Both the position numbers and the translations under genes were made by a program. A DNA stretch of 64,000 nucleotides. Origin: Cryobacterium sp. PH29-G1. GTDB lineage: Bacteria; Actinomycetota; Actinomycetes; Actinomycetales; Microbacteriaceae. The stretch spans positions 310,001-374,000 of the forward strand of contig NZ_JASISY010000002.1 of the NCBI RefSeq assembly GCF_030063365.1. Reading direction: 5' to 3'. Positions 53,445 through 62,840 of the stretch are shown piece after piece (position 1 is the first letter of the stretch; the number at the start of each line of letters is the position of its first letter). The notes below the pieces were generated by a model that saw nothing but the letters and a program-made list of their open reading frames with translations, had not been told where the DNA came from and ran no database searches.

Positions 53445-54395
53445 TCAGTCTCCCCGCAACACCGAAAGGGCGTGGGTGAGATCGGCCGGGTAGTCGGCGT
53501 TGTAGGTGACCCATTCGTGGCTGTCCGGGTGGGTGAACGCCAGTTGCTTGGCGTGCAGCCACTGACGTTTCAGTCCAAGCCGGGCGGTGATCGATGGATC
53601 GGCGCCGTACATGGCGTCTCCGACACAGGGGTGTCGTTGAGCTGTCATGTGCACGCGAATCTGGTGGGTGCGCCCGGTCTCCAGGTGCACCTCGAGCAGC
53701 GAAGCCGACGGAAAAGCTTCCAGGGTTTCGTAGTGGGTGATGGAGTGCTTGCCGTCGGCCATGACCGCGAACTTCCAGTCGTGCCGCGGGTGGCGGCCGA
53801 TCGGCGCGTCGATGGTGCCGGTGAGCGGGTCGGGGTGCCCCTGCACCACGGTGTGGTAAATCTTCTCAACCTCGCGGTCGTGGAATGCCTTCTTGAGCGC
53901 GACGTAGGCCGTCTCCGACTTCGCCACGACCATAAGACCGCTCGTGCCGACGTCGAGCCGATGCACAATGCCGGCGCGCTCGGCCGCACCAGAGGTCGCG
54001 ATGCGGTAACCCGCGGCTGCCAGAGCGCCGGGAACGGTCGGCCCGCTCCAACCGACGCTCGGATGCGCGGCAACGCCAGCGGGCTTGTTAATGACGACAA
54101 TGCTCTCGTCGTCGTGCACGACGGTGAGGTCGGGAACGGCGATGGGAATGATGCGCACCGGCTGCTTGGGCTGCCAGGTGACATCAATCCAGCTTCCGGC
54201 ACGCAGCCGGTCGGACTTGCCAACGACACTTCCATCGAGCACAACGCCGCCAGACTCGGACACCTCGGCGGCGAAGCTACGGGAGAACCCGAAGAGCTTG
54301 GCCAGTCCGGCATCAACGCGCACGCCCTCCAGGCCATCCGGGAGGGGCAACGAACGTCGTTCCGGCGGGCCGGTCAGGTCCTGGGCGCCGGTCAT
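53445..54395 (-). CDS. RluD-type pseudouridine synthase
   Basis: The 316-residue protein is an RluA/RluD-family pseudouridine synthase. It has an N-terminal S4-like domain ([20 protein letters not shown]), the catalytic motif [15 protein letters not shown] with the active-site Asp, and [10 protein letters not shown]. RluD modifies helix 69 of 23S rRNA in E. coli; the exact target here is not shown. It overlaps the lspA stop by 4 bases, the usual lspA-rluD arrangement. Confidence 0.94.
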   Translation of the reverse strand: MTGAQDLTGPPERRSLPLPDGLEGVRVDAGLAKLFGFSRSFAAEVSESGGVVLDGSVVGKSDRLRAGSWIDVTWQPKQPVRIIPIAVPDLTVVHDDESIVVINKPAGVAAHPSVGWSGPTVPGALAAAGYRIATSGAAERAGIVHRLDVGTSGLMVVAKSETAYVALKKAFHDREVEKIYHTVVQGHPDPLTGTIDAPIGRHPRHDWKFAVMADGKHSITHYETLEAFPSASLLEVHLETGRTHQIRVHMTAQRHPCVGDAMYGADPSITARLGLKRQWLHAKQLAFTHPDSHEWVTYNADYPADLTHALSVLRGD

Positions 54396-55036
54396 GGTCG
54401 CGCCTCGGCCCCGGGGGCCGGCCGATCCCGGGTCACGGGGTCGACCGATGGTGTCTCGGGGGTCACAGTATCCATTTGATTAAGGGGTGGATCGTGGGGA
54501 GGCGTTGGGTTCTTACCGACCGCCTCAACCTTGTTTCCATCGAGGCCGATACCGCGGATGGTTAAAATCATGAAGATGACCATGCTGATCACGATGGCCA
54601 TGTCGGCGACGTTATAGATCGCCGGCAGCATCCACGGCGTTGAGATGAAATCGACAACGTGCCCCACCCCGAAGCCGGGATCGCGCAGCAGTCGATCCGT
54701 GAGGTTTCCGAGCACCCCGCCCAACAACAACCCGAAAACGAGGCCCCAGGTCAGTGAACGGATGCGCCGGGCGAACCAGACGATGAAAATAACGACGGCG
54801 GCGGCGATGATCGAGAAGATCCATGTGGAGCCGCTCGCCAGGGAAAACGCCGCGCCCGAGTTCCGAACGAAGTGCAGTTGCAGCACATCGTTCAGAACTC
54901 GGATCACGGAGCCCTCAGTCATCGAAGCGACGATGAGGTACTTACTGATTTGGTCGAGCGCGTAAACGCCGAGCGCGACGAGAGCTAGAACGATAAGCGC
55001 TCGCGCACGCTTCTTCGTTCGTGCCCTAGGCTCCAA
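54392..55036 (-). CDS. lspA: Lipoprotein signal peptidase (LspA)
   Basis: LspA is the membrane aspartyl protease that removes signal peptides from prolipoproteins. It has four helices and the catalytic Asp sites [11 protein letters not shown] and YNVADMAIV, plus [16 protein letters not shown]. The start is uncertain. The frame is open to ATG at 55108, but that segment overlaps divIVA and is Arg/Pro/Ser-rich, so I prefer TTG at 55036, which gives 214 residues and overlaps the divIVA stop by 11 bases. The C-terminus carries a Pro/Thr-rich tail beyond the enzyme core. The upstream gene is divIVA. Confidence 0.9.
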   Translation of the reverse strand: MEPRARTKKRARALIVLALVALGVYALDQISKYLIVASMTEGSVIRVLNDVLQLHFVRNSGAAFSLASGSTWIFSIIAAAVVIFIVWFARRIRSLTWGLVFGLLLGGVLGNLTDRLLRDPGFGVGHVVDFISTPWMLPAIYNVADMAIVISMVIFMILTIRGIGLDGNKVEAVGKNPTPPHDPPLNQMDTVTPETPSVDPVTRDRPAPGAEARP

Positions 55037-55667
55037 AGCCCTGGAAGCTGGGCTTCGACGCGTTGCCGGCATCGGCCGGGGCGCTGACCGAACTCGCGTC
55101 GAGGTCATGCAGCTGGCCCTCGATGTAGCTCTTGAGCTTCAGACGGTATTCGCGCTCGAAGGTGCGAAGTTCGTCGATCTTGCCTTCGAGTGTGGAACGC
55201 TCCTTGTCGAGCTTCTGCAGCTGAACGCGCTGCTGAGTCTCGGCCTCGGCGATGACGCGTGCCGCTGTGGCGTGGCCTTCGGCGATCAGGGCGTCGCGCT
55301 TCTCAGCGCCTTCCTTGACGTGCTCTTCGTGCAGGCGGCGAGCCAGCTGCAGCAGGTTGGTCGTGCCGGCTGTCTCGTCGATCGGCGTCGGGGCGACGGC
55401 GGCAACCGGAGCGGCGACAACGGGCTCGACGACCGCTACCGGCTCGGCCACCACGGCGGCAACGGGAGCGGCCGCCGGAGCGGTCTCTGCTGCGGGGGCA
55501 CCGTCGGAACCGGCCTGTGCGCGCAGTTCTTCGTTTTCCTTGGTCAGGCGACGCAGTTCGACGACGACCTCGTCGAGAAAGTCATCGACCTCATCCTGGT
55601 CGTATCCCTCACGGAACTTGGTCGACTGGAACCTTTTGTTGACTACATCTTCCGGAGTTAGCGCCAT
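55026..55667 (-). CDS. divIVA: DivIVA domain protein (Wag31-like)
   Basis: DivIVA (Wag31) marks negative membrane curvature and directs polar growth in actinobacteria. The 213-residue protein has the N-terminal DivIVA segment (LTPEDVVNKRFQSTKFREGY, DQDEVDDFLDEVVVELRRL) and two coiled-coil parts. An Ala/Val/Pro-rich linker of about 50 residues (VAAVVAEPVAVVEPVVAAPV) separates them. It is shorter than most Wag31 proteins, so the second coiled coil is reduced. It lies 157 bases downstream of yggT, which gives room for its own AT-rich promoter (about 55680-55720). Confidence 0.93.
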   Translation of the reverse strand: MALTPEDVVNKRFQSTKFREGYDQDEVDDFLDEVVVELRRLTKENEELRAQAGSDGAPAAETAPAAAPVAAVVAEPVAVVEPVVAAPVAAVAPTPIDETAGTTNLLQLARRLHEEHVKEGAEKRDALIAEGHATAARVIAEAETQQRVQLQKLDKERSTLEGKIDELRTFEREYRLKLKSYIEGQLHDLDASSVSAPADAGNASKPSFQGFGA

Positions 55668-55824
55668 GGCTTTCCACCCTCAAAACTTGTATTAATTGTG
55701 AACATTTGACTGACTTGAGCCTAGGAGCGTCTCAAGCGTTTGATTGACTTCGGGCGGCCGACGAGCGCGTACAAGCTCACGACAAACCAGTCATCCGATA
55801 AGGATACATGCCCCGGTCGGGCGT

Positions 55825-56118
55825 TTACAGTAAGCCCGACAGGGACATACCCACGATGCAGCACAGCATGGTCAAGGTGAACCCGAAATCCAAAGCGATG
55901 GGCCCGACGCGAAGCGGCGGTACCAGTCGGCGAAAAAAACGTACCGGCGGATCGGTCAGCGTGTACACAAGCTCAACGGCCACGAGCAAAAAGCCCTGCG
56001 GACGCCACGCCCGATTGACACCGCGCACGAGGTCGATGATGAATCGACCCCAGAGCACGAGGAAGAACATGAAGAACAGGAAATAGAGAAGATTCCCCAG
56101 GATCGGTATACCAGTCAC
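55825..56118 (-). CDS. YggT family membrane protein
   Basis: The 97-residue protein has the YggT signature: a first helix LLYFLFFMFFLVLWGRFIID and TDPPVRFFRRLVPPLRVGPI. A second helix follows from residue 77. YggT proteins occur next to sepF in Gram-positive division clusters and are thought to act in division or osmotic stress. The start is GTG at 56118, 8 bases after sepF. Confidence 0.93.
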   Translation of the reverse strand: MTGIPILGNLLYFLFFMFFLVLWGRFIIDLVRGVNRAWRPQGFLLVAVELVYTLTDPPVRFFRRLVPPLRVGPIALDFGFTLTMLCCIVGMSLSGLL

Positions 56119-56126
56119 ACTTAAGT

Positions 56127-56684
56127 CTAGCCTTGCGCGAAGAAGGAGCTGTCCTCAGCGCCCTCTTCGGTGGTGCTGTCCCCGGAAACGACGACGTGCG
56201 AGGGCGACAGCAGGAAGACCTTGGCGGTGACGCGCTCGATCTTGCCGTACAGGCCCTGCGACAGACCGCTCGCGAAGTCGATGAGGCGGCGAGCATCGCC
56301 GTCGCTCATCTGCGACAGGTTGATGATCACGGGGATACCATCGCGGAAGGATTCAGCGATGATCTGGGCGTCCTTGTAGGCACGCGGGTGAACAGTGAGA
56401 ATTTCATTCATTTCAGACGCAGCCACATTCTGAGGGGTCGAAGTCTTGTGCAGGGGGGTGACCGGTGCGCGACCGGACGAGTTCTGGGCCGCAGAGGAGT
56501 GTGCAGCGTTGCCGTGCGGCGCGTTGTCGTGCCCACGGGCCGGAACGGCACTGACGTGGTTGGGGGCGCCGTGATTGGTGGCACCGTTGGTGGCAGCACC
56601 CTGGGCACCGGCCGGCGCCTGGTACTCCAGCTCTTCGTCTGCCAGACCCAGGTAGACCATGGTTTTCTTGAGCGGGTTGGACAT
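56127..56684 (-). CDS. sepF: Cell division protein SepF
   Basis: SepF binds the FtsZ C-terminus and tethers it to the membrane. The 185-residue protein begins with the membrane-targeting [14 protein letters not shown] segment, then a long low-complexity linker of about 60 residues rich in Asn, His, Ala and Ser. The core SepF domain follows ([40 protein letters not shown]). It lies between yggS and yggT. The His/Asn-rich linker is longer than in most SepF proteins. Confidence 0.95.
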   Translation of the reverse strand: MSNPLKKTMVYLGLADEELEYQAPAGAQGAATNGATNHGAPNHVSAVPARGHDNAPHGNAAHSSAAQNSSGRAPVTPLHKTSTPQNVAASEMNEILTVHPRAYKDAQIIAESFRDGIPVIINLSQMSDGDARRLIDFASGLSQGLYGKIERVTAKVFLLSPSHVVVSGDSTTEEGAEDSSFFAQG

Positions 56685-56716
56685 GTCGACCTCCGTGTTG
56701 GTTTGCTACTTCGAGA

Positions 56717-57439
56717 TTAACTGAGCACCGGGCGATTGCCGGTGATTGCCGTGCCAATTCGTAGGTGTGTCGCCCCTTCAAGCACGGCAGACCCGTAATC
56801 CTGGCTCATTCCCATCGACAACGCGCGGGCTGCCGGAGCCTGGGTGCGCATCTGCTCGCCGAGTTCACGCACCCGAGCGAAGGCCCGCCGTGGTTCTTCG
56901 CCGAGTGGAGCGACCGCCATGAGCCCGAGCAGGTTCAGCCCTGGCGTGGCCAGAACGCGCTCCACCAGGGCCGGCAGGTTGAGCGGATCGACCCCGCCAC
57001 GCGCAGCGTCGTCGGTGAGGTTCACTTGGATGAAACAGTCGATGCTCGATTCCTCCGAGCCGAGCGCGGTCACGAGGGACTCACGATCGACCGAATGGAT
57101 GACGTCAGCGTAGGCACGAACCTGCCGCGCCTTCTTGCCCTGCACCTGACCCACGAAATGCCAGACGAGGTCAAGGTCGGCGAGCACGGCAGCCTTGGAC
57201 TGCGCTTCCTGATGCCGGTTCTCTCCCACGTTGCGCACACCGAGAGCGTAGAGGTCCTCGATCATCGAGACCGGGTGAAATTTGGTGACCACGATCGTCG
57301 TAATGCCGGCCGGGTCACGACCCGCCACCCGCGCAGCGTCAGCAACACCGGTACGCACCAGTTCCAGACGGGTGGCCAAATCGGTCGAAACCGTCTCGGG
57401 TCGGGCCGGGTCAGGCCGTGCCGCATCTGGAAGTGCCAT
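56717..57439 (-). CDS. YggS family pyridoxal phosphate enzyme (PLPBP)
   Basis: The 240-residue protein is a YggS/PLPHP-type PLP-binding protein involved in PLP homeostasis. It has TIVVTKFHPV with the PLP Lys, NVGENRHQEAQSK, the LVWHFVGQVQGKKARQV segment, and GMSQDYGSAVLEGATHLRIG near the end. I preferred ATG at 57439 to the longer TTG frame at 57481. It stands between ftsZ and sepF, a standard position. A strong hairpin lies upstream of it after ftsZ. Confidence 0.93.
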   Translation of the reverse strand: MALPDAARPDPARPETVSTDLATRLELVRTGVADAARVAGRDPAGITTIVVTKFHPVSMIEDLYALGVRNVGENRHQEAQSKAAVLADLDLVWHFVGQVQGKKARQVRAYADVIHSVDRESLVTALGSEESSIDCFIQVNLTDDAARGGVDPLNLPALVERVLATPGLNLLGLMAVAPLGEEPRRAFARVRELGEQMRTQAPAARALSMGMSQDYGSAVLEGATHLRIGTAITGNRPVLS

Positions 57440-57539
57440 GCTCAAGCTGCTCTGTTCGTTACGTGCATTCGTGGTGCGCAAGTGGTGTGGTTCGAGGGTG
57501 CCGCTGCGTGCTCCGTGCTGCGTGCACGGTGTACCGCCC

Positions 57540-57584
57540 GGAGGGCGACGCGACCGACCGATCGGTCACGTCGCGTCGCCCTCC
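57540..57584. terminator. Long perfect hairpin between ftsZ and yggS
   Basis: The arms GGAGGGCGACGCGAC (57540-57554) and GTCGCGTCGCCCTCC (57570-57584) pair over 15 bases. The 15-base loop contains GACCGATCGGTC, which is itself a palindrome. It lies 13 bases beyond the ftsZ stop codon in its direction of transcription, so it may terminate or attenuate ftsZ transcripts. There is no T-run. Confidence 0.65.
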
Positions 57585-57597
57585 CGGCTTAGGTCGA

Positions 57598-58809
57598 CTA
57601 CTTGAGAAAGTCCGGGATATCCAGGTCGTCGGCTTCTTCTTCAAAAGCCGGGTCGGCCACGGTGACGCCCTTGGCGGAGTCAGAGCCGCCCCAGCCGGAG
57701 GCAGCGAGCTCCCCGTCGCTGTAGCTGCCGGAGTCCGTTGCCGGTGCACCGGTGGCGCTGCCGGCGGATGCCGCCGCACCGGCTGATGCCGAACCGGCAC
57801 CGGCCGCAATCCCCGCGGCGACCAGGTCGGCACGCCGCACTTCAACCGCCTTGGCACCGGGCTCGCCACCGTCGAAACCGGCAGCGATCACGGTCACCCG
57901 CACCTCATCACCGAGGGTGTCGTCAATGACGGCACCGAAAATAATGTTGGCTTCCGGGTGCACGGCTTCCTGCACGAGGCGGGCCGCGTCGTTGATCTCA
58001 AAAATACCGAGGTTGGATCCACCCTGAATCGACAGAAGCACACCGTGGGCACCGTCGATGCTGGCTTCCAGCAGGGGTGACGCAACGGCGAGTTCGGCCG
58101 CTTTGATCGCACGGTCGGCGCCGCGAGCGGAACCGATTCCCATCAGGGCCGAGCCGGCACCCTGCATGACCGACTTGACGTCGGCGAAGTCGAGGTTGAT
58201 CAGGCCGGGGGTGGTGATGAGGTCGGTGATGCCCTGCACACCGGCCAGGAGTACTTGGTCGGCGGTTGCGAACGCCTCGAGCATGCTGATTCCGCGATCG
58301 CTGATCTCGAGCAGGCGATCGTTCGGCACGACGATGAGGGTGTCGACCTCGTTCTTGAGCGAGGCAACGCCGGTCTCGGCTTGGGCCTGACGACGCTTGC
58401 CTTCGAAGCCGAACGGCTTCGTGACGACACCGATGGTGAGGGCGCCGATCGACTTGGCAATGCGGGCGACGACGGGGGCACCGCCGGTTCCGGTACCGCC
58501 ACCCTCACCGGCGGTCACGAAGACCATGTCGGCCCCAGCCAGGGCCTCTTCGATTTCTTCGGCGTGGTCTTCGGCGGCGCGACGACCCACTTCGGGGTCA
58601 GCGCCGGCACCGAGACCGCGGGTGAGGTCACGTCCGACGTCGAGCTTGACGTCGGCGTCGCTCATGAGCAGAGCCTGGGCATCCGTGTTGATGGCGATGA
58701 ACTCGACACCGCGGAGGCCCAGTTCGATCATGCGGTTGACGGCGTTGACGCCACCACCGCCGATGCCGACAACCTTGATGACGGCTAGATAATTTTGATT
58801 GTTTGACAC
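57598..58809 (-). CDS. ftsZ: Cell division protein FtsZ
   Basis: FtsZ is the tubulin-like GTPase that forms the Z-ring. The 403-residue protein has the nucleotide-binding segments [17 protein letters not shown] and [17 protein letters not shown], the T7 loop region [11 protein letters not shown] and the conserved C-terminal peptide DLDIPDFLK for binding partners such as SepF. The linker (about 325-385) is Ala/Gly/Ser-rich. The start is GTG at 58809 with GGAGG 6 bases upstream. A palindrome lies 23 bases before the start. Confidence 0.97.
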   Translation of the reverse strand: MSNNQNYLAVIKVVGIGGGGVNAVNRMIELGLRGVEFIAINTDAQALLMSDADVKLDVGRDLTRGLGAGADPEVGRRAAEDHAEEIEEALAGADMVFVTAGEGGGTGTGGAPVVARIAKSIGALTIGVVTKPFGFEGKRRQAQAETGVASLKNEVDTLIVVPNDRLLEISDRGISMLEAFATADQVLLAGVQGITDLITTPGLINLDFADVKSVMQGAGSALMGIGSARGADRAIKAAELAVASPLLEASIDGAHGVLLSIQGGSNLGIFEINDAARLVQEAVHPEANIIFGAVIDDTLGDEVRVTVIAAGFDGGEPGAKAVEVRRADLVAAGIAAGAGSASAGAAASAGSATGAPATDSGSYSDGELAASGWGGSDSAKGVTVADPAFEEEADDLDIPDFLK

Positions 58810-58831
58810 GTCCGGCCTCCGGGTGGAACCC

Positions 58832-58852
58832 TAAACCTCTAGTCGAGGTTTA
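58832..58852. promoter_or_regulatory. Perfect palindrome upstream of ftsZ
   Basis: TAAACCTC (58832-58839), five bases (TAGTC), GAGGTTTA (58845-58852) form an 8-base perfect inverted repeat 23-43 bases upstream of the ftsZ start codon. It could be an operator or, if transcribed, a leader hairpin close to the ribosome-binding site. The rest of the 284-base gap to ftsQ holds no visible gene. Confidence 0.5.
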
Positions 58853-59093
58853 AAGTTATGCTGAGTATGCAATTCCTGATTACGAAAGTATGCGGGCGTG
58901 GCGCGTGGATGGGGAGGCGCGCCCGCGTGTCGCAAATCCGTTGCAAAGTCCGCTCGGAGCGGCTGCCGCGACCGAATCCTGCTGCCGCGCCCGGCGTGCC
59001 GGCGACACGAGCAGCGTCGGAGCGCGCCTGCAGCATTCCAGCGGGCCCGAGCACGGGACCACCGGCCGGGAGGGCGCCCCGGCCGGTTGAAAC

Positions 59094-60263
59094 CTAGCGC
59101 AGCACCGCGCTGTCGGGCGAAGAGACGTCGTACTCGTTGACGGTTCCGGAGGGATGTCCGATGAGCAGGGCGGCCAGCACGACGGATTTGTACTCGGACT
59201 TCTCCGGGCTTCCCCAGACCACCCGTTCGCCGCCAAGCAGGCTCAGGGTCACGTCATCCGTTGTCACGGCGGTCACGGTATCCAACTGGGTGCGCATGCT
59301 TTCGGGCAGGACGGCGAGAACGGCGGCAGCGGCTTTGAACCCGGCGCTGTCGACTCCGCCTGGCGCGTCAATGAGCGGATACCCCGGGCTGCGTTCCGGT
59401 AGAGATTCAATGACCACTCCGGCGGCGTCGACCAGGTCGAACCCGGACGGGCCGGCCAGCACCCCCACCGGCACACGCTCGACGATGCGTACCACGAGGG
59501 TGCCGGGCGGTCGGCTTTCGGTGACGTAGCTCTGAATCAGCGTGAACTGCGACAGTTCGCTCTTCACCACGGCGGCATCGATGAGCGGCAGTGGGGTGCC
59601 CAGTTGGTCAGCGAGAGCAGCGGATACAGCTCCGGCCGGAATGCGGTTGGTTCCAACGACCTCGATCGTGCCCAGCGCCATCAGCGGTGAATAGGCGGCG
59701 CCGATAATGAGGCCGAAAGTGAGCACGATGCTGCCGACACCGACAATCCAGGCGGTACGACGCCGTCGGGTGCGACCGGTGAAGCGCCGAACCTCGGCGC
59801 GTTCGAAGCGTTTGCGGGCACGCTGGGCGCCGCGCAGCACCGACCGGGCCGCGCGGGCTCCCGCGGTCCCCCCGGACGGCTCAGCGACCGGTGGTGCCGC
59901 GGCACCCTTCGACGATGTGGTCGACGCCGGCACAGTCGACGCCGATTCAGTCGACGCCGATTCAGCCGACGCCGGTTCAGCCGGCTTGACGTTGTGCCCG
60001 GCTACCCCGGTGACGAGCGAAGCGGATGCGGTCGGCCCGGCCAGGACGATCGGTTCCGTCGTGGTGGTGTTGGGATCGAACGGCTTCGACGCACCGGTCG
60101 GGCTCGCCGCGCCCTCGCGGCCGGCGTGCTGTGACGCAGCTTCGTCGCGCGGTTCCCGCCTGGACCTTGACCCTTTGGGGCCGGGCGCAAGCTTGCGCGT
60201 CGGCACGGATGCCGCCTCCGGTGCGGGCTCGGCCGGGCGGTTGAATCCGGCCGGCCGCCTCAC
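59094..60263 (-). CDS. ftsQ: Cell division protein FtsQ
   Basis: FtsQ is a divisome membrane protein with an N-terminal cytoplasmic tail, one membrane helix and an extracytoplasmic POTRA domain. The 389-residue protein has a long disordered N-terminal half (Ala/Ser/Pro/Thr-rich, including a four-fold 15-base repeat) followed by a basic stretch. One helix (WIVGVGSIVLTFGLIIGAAY), a POTRA domain (LGTIEVVGTNRIPAGAVSAA) and a FtsQ domain (LVVRIVERVPVGVLAGPSGF) complete it. I chose GTG at 60263, just after the murC stop, rather than the open frame running far upstream over murC. The N-terminal tail is longer than usual. Confidence 0.92.
   Translation of the reverse strand: MRRPAGFNRPAEPAPEAASVPTRKLAPGPKGSRSRREPRDEAASQHAGREGAASPTGASKPFDPNTTTTEPIVLAGPTASASLVTGVAGHNVKPAEPASAESASTESASTVPASTTSSKGAAAPPVAEPSGGTAGARAARSVLRGAQRARKRFERAEVRRFTGRTRRRRTAWIVGVGSIVLTFGLIIGAAYSPLMALGTIEVVGTNRIPAGAVSAALADQLGTPLPLIDAAVVKSELSQFTLIQSYVTESRPPGTLVVRIVERVPVGVLAGPSGFDLVDAAGVVIESLPERSPGYPLIDAPGGVDSAGFKAAAAVLAVLPESMRTQLDTVTAVTTDDVTLSLLGGERVVWGSPEKSEYKSVVLAALLIGHPSGTVNEYDVSSPDSAVLR
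59920..59979. repeat. 15-base tandem repeat x4 inside ftsQ
   Basis: Units begin at 59920, 59935, 59950 and 59965; the second and third are identical (GTCGACGCCGATTCA). On the minus strand they encode an acidic Ala/Glu/Ser repeat (of the type AESAST) in the cytoplasmic tail of FtsQ, in frame. Confidence 0.9.
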
Positions 60264-60270
60264 CGCAGCC

Positions 60271-61689
60271 TCATCCGCGTACCTTTTCGAGTGCGGCGAG
60301 CAGCTGCGGCACGATGCGGTTGACGTCTCCGCAGCCCAGGGTGACCACAAAGTCGCCGTCACGGGCGATGCCGGCCAGATAATCGGCAGCATCCTGCCAG
60401 TCGGGTACATAGGCGACGTGGGACTGGTCACGGAACCGCTCGGAGACCAACGCACCGGTGACGCCCGGCTCGGGGTCTTCGCGGGCACCGTACACGCTGA
60501 GCACGATGGTCTCATCGGCGAACGATTCGAGCGTCTCGGCGAATTCCTGCGCGAACATGCGGGTGCGGCTGTACAAGTGCGGCTGGTGCACAGCGATGAT
60601 GCGGCCCTCCCCCACGACCGTACGGGCGGCAGCAAGAGCCGCGGCAACCTCGGTCGGGTGGTGGGCGTAGTCATCGTAGACGCTGACGCCGCCGACCGTG
60701 CCGTGCAGTTCAAACCGGCGCTGGGTGCCACCGAAACCGGCGATCGCATCGAGGCTCGCGGCGGGGTCGAAGCCGAGGCCGACCAGAACGGCGAAAGCAC
60801 CGGCCGCGTTGATGGCATTGTGCTTGCCGGGGATGCGCAGGGTGGCGCTGTAGTCCTGGCCCTGCCAGGCGACGCTGAAGCTCACCGGTCCACTCGTGGT
60901 GATCGAGTGCACACGCACGGTGGAATCGGGGTGCTCGCCGAAGGTGATCACGCGCGGAACATCCGCTTCACTCACGCCCTCGGTAATGGTAGCGGTCACG
61001 CGCACCGCACCGATGTCGTCGGAGGAGATCACAACGAGCTCGCTCGCGTTGCGGCTGAATTCAACGAATGCGGCCTCGAACGCTTCGAGCGAGCCGTAGT
61101 GATCGAGGTGGTCGGGGTCGACGTTGGTGACCAGGGCAACGGCCGTGTTGTAGAGCAGAAACGAGCCGTCGGATTCATCGGCTTCGACCACGAAGAGGTC
61201 GTCGGTTCCGCTCGCCGAGCTGACTCCCAGCGACTCGATCACGCCGCCGTTGACAAAGCTCGGGTCCTGACCGAGGCCAAGCAGCCCGGTGACGACCATT
61301 CCGGTGGACGTGGTCTTGCCGTGGGCGCCGGCGACCGCCACGAGGCGGTGGGCGCGAACGAGCCAGGACAAGGCCTGGGCGCGGTGCAGCACCGGAAGGC
61401 CACGCTCGGTGGCCAGCACGTATTCCGGGTTGTCCTGCCAGAGAGCCCCGGTCACCACGAGCGAGTCGGCAGCACCCACGTTGGCCGCGTCGTGCCCGAT
61501 GTGCACGGTCGCGCCCAAGTCGCGCAGCGCCTGTACGTTCGGGGAATCTTTCGAATCCGAGCCGGTGACCGTATGGCCCGAGTTGATGAACAATCGAGCG
61601 ATGCCGCTCATCCCTGACCCGCCGATGCCCACAAAATGCACCACTCCGAGCTTCTCGGGAATGGTCAGGGTGAGGTCTGGTTTGATCAC
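60271..61689 (-). CDS. murC: UDP-N-acetylmuramate--L-alanine ligase (MurC)
   Basis: MurC adds L-alanine to UDP-MurNAc in peptidoglycan synthesis. The 472-residue enzyme has the N-terminal Rossmann motif [15 protein letters not shown], the ATP-binding loop [21 protein letters not shown] and the [10 protein letters not shown] motif of Mur ligases. The start is GTG at 61689. It follows murG by 74 bases and precedes ftsQ by 7 bases. Confidence 0.97.
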   Translation of the reverse strand: MIKPDLTLTIPEKLGVVHFVGIGGSGMSGIARLFINSGHTVTGSDSKDSPNVQALRDLGATVHIGHDAANVGAADSLVVTGALWQDNPEYVLATERGLPVLHRAQALSWLVRAHRLVAVAGAHGKTTSTGMVVTGLLGLGQDPSFVNGGVIESLGVSSASGTDDLFVVEADESDGSFLLYNTAVALVTNVDPDHLDHYGSLEAFEAAFVEFSRNASELVVISSDDIGAVRVTATITEGVSEADVPRVITFGEHPDSTVRVHSITTSGPVSFSVAWQGQDYSATLRIPGKHNAINAAGAFAVLVGLGFDPAASLDAIAGFGGTQRRFELHGTVGGVSVYDDYAHHPTEVAAALAAARTVVGEGRIIAVHQPHLYSRTRMFAQEFAETLESFADETIVLSVYGAREDPEPGVTGALVSERFRDQSHVAYVPDWQDAADYLAGIARDGDFVVTLGCGDVNRIVPQLLAALEKVRG

Positions 61690-61763
61690 GGTGTGCGCTC
61701 TTCTCGGTTGAAGCCAATGGTTCTAAAACACATGCTGCGGGAACTACGTTACGCGTGTGGCCG

Positions 61764-62840
61764 TCACCGCGCTGCCAGCGCCTCGTGCATCAGGTCAAGC
61801 ATGCGCGCGGTCCCGTCGAGCACGCCGACGGATGCCGCCGCCCGCCCCATCGATTCCCGCCGCGGCTGGTCACCCAACAGGGTCACCAGCTCAGCGCGCA
61901 CCCAGTACGGGACGAAGTCGGCGTCGTCAACGACCAGGCCGCCACCGGCCGCCAGCACCGGTGAGGCGTTGAAACGCTGTTCACCGTTGCCCACCGGGTA
62001 GGGCACATAGACGGCCGGAATTCCGAGGGCACACAGCTCACTCACGGTGGCCGCACCGGCGCGGGTGACGGCAAAATCGCTCGCGGCCAGGGCGAGGTCC
62101 ATCCGGTCGCAGTAGGCGAGAAGGTGGTAATGTTCCACGCCCGGGTCGGAGACTTCGGCGGTGTCGCCGGTGATGTGCATCACCTGCCAGCCCGCAGCGA
62201 CCACGGCGGCGGCCGATTCGACCATGCTGGCATTGAGCCGGCGGGCGCCGAGCGAACCGCCCGTCACGAGCAGCACGGGGCGGTCCGGAACCAGGCCAAA
62301 AAATGCCAGCGCTTCCGACCGGGTCGCCGCCCGGTCGAGTTCTTCAATTTCGGGCCGAAGCGGCATACCGACGAACCGGGCGTGGCGAATGGGCGTGCCG
62401 GCGAAAGCGACCCCCACGTACCGCGTCAACCGGGCGCCGAGCTTATTGGCCAGGCCCGGCTTGGCATTCGCTTCGTGGATGACGATTGGTATGCCGGCCC
62501 GGCGAGCGGCCAGATAGGCCGGTGTCGCAACGTAGCCACCGAAGCCGATGACGACGTCAACCCCGCGAGAACGGATGACATCGGTCACCGACCGCACCGC
62601 GGCGTTGAAGCGCGCCGGAAAGCGCAGGGCAGCGCCATTGGGGCGTCTGGGAAACGGCACCCGCGGCACCACGATCAGTTCGTAGCCGCGCGCCGGCACC
62701 AGTCGTGCTTCCAGACCCTCGCTGGTACCGAGCACCAACACCGTTGCATCCGCGTCACTCGCCCGGATTCGGTCGGCGACGGCGAGCAGGGGGTTGACGT
62801 GGCCGGCGGTTCCGCCGCCGGCCAAAAGATACGTGGTCAT
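61764..62840 (-). CDS. murG: UDP-N-acetylglucosamine transferase MurG
   Basis: MurG adds GlcNAc to lipid I to form lipid II at the cytoplasmic face of the membrane. The 358-residue protein has the N-terminal LLAGGGTAGHVNPLLAVAD, VIGFGGYVATPAYLAARRAG with VIHEANAKPGLANKL, LLVTGGSLGARRLN and the FAVTRAGAATVSELCALGIP region. The ATG overlaps the ftsW stop by 4 bases. Confidence 0.97.
   Translation of the reverse strand: MTTYLLAGGGTAGHVNPLLAVADRIRASDADATVLVLGTSEGLEARLVPARGYELIVVPRVPFPRRPNGAALRFPARFNAAVRSVTDVIRSRGVDVVIGFGGYVATPAYLAARRAGIPIVIHEANAKPGLANKLGARLTRYVGVAFAGTPIRHARFVGMPLRPEIEELDRAATRSEALAFFGLVPDRPVLLVTGGSLGARRLNASMVESAAAVVAAGWQVMHITGDTAEVSDPGVEHYHLLAYCDRMDLALAASDFAVTRAGAATVSELCALGIPAVYVPYPVGNGEQRFNASPVLAAGGGLVVDDADFVPYWVRAELVTLLGDQPRRESMGRAAASVGVLDGTARMLDLMHEALAAR

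Noticed and set aside
60264..60818. N-terminal extension of the FtsQ frame over murC
   Set aside because: It is out of frame with murC, compositionally odd, and the GTG at 60263 just after the murC stop is a better start.
59707..61617. 636-codon plus-strand frame opposite ftsQ and murC
   Set aside because: It spans two confident minus-strand genes and has no recognisable domain.
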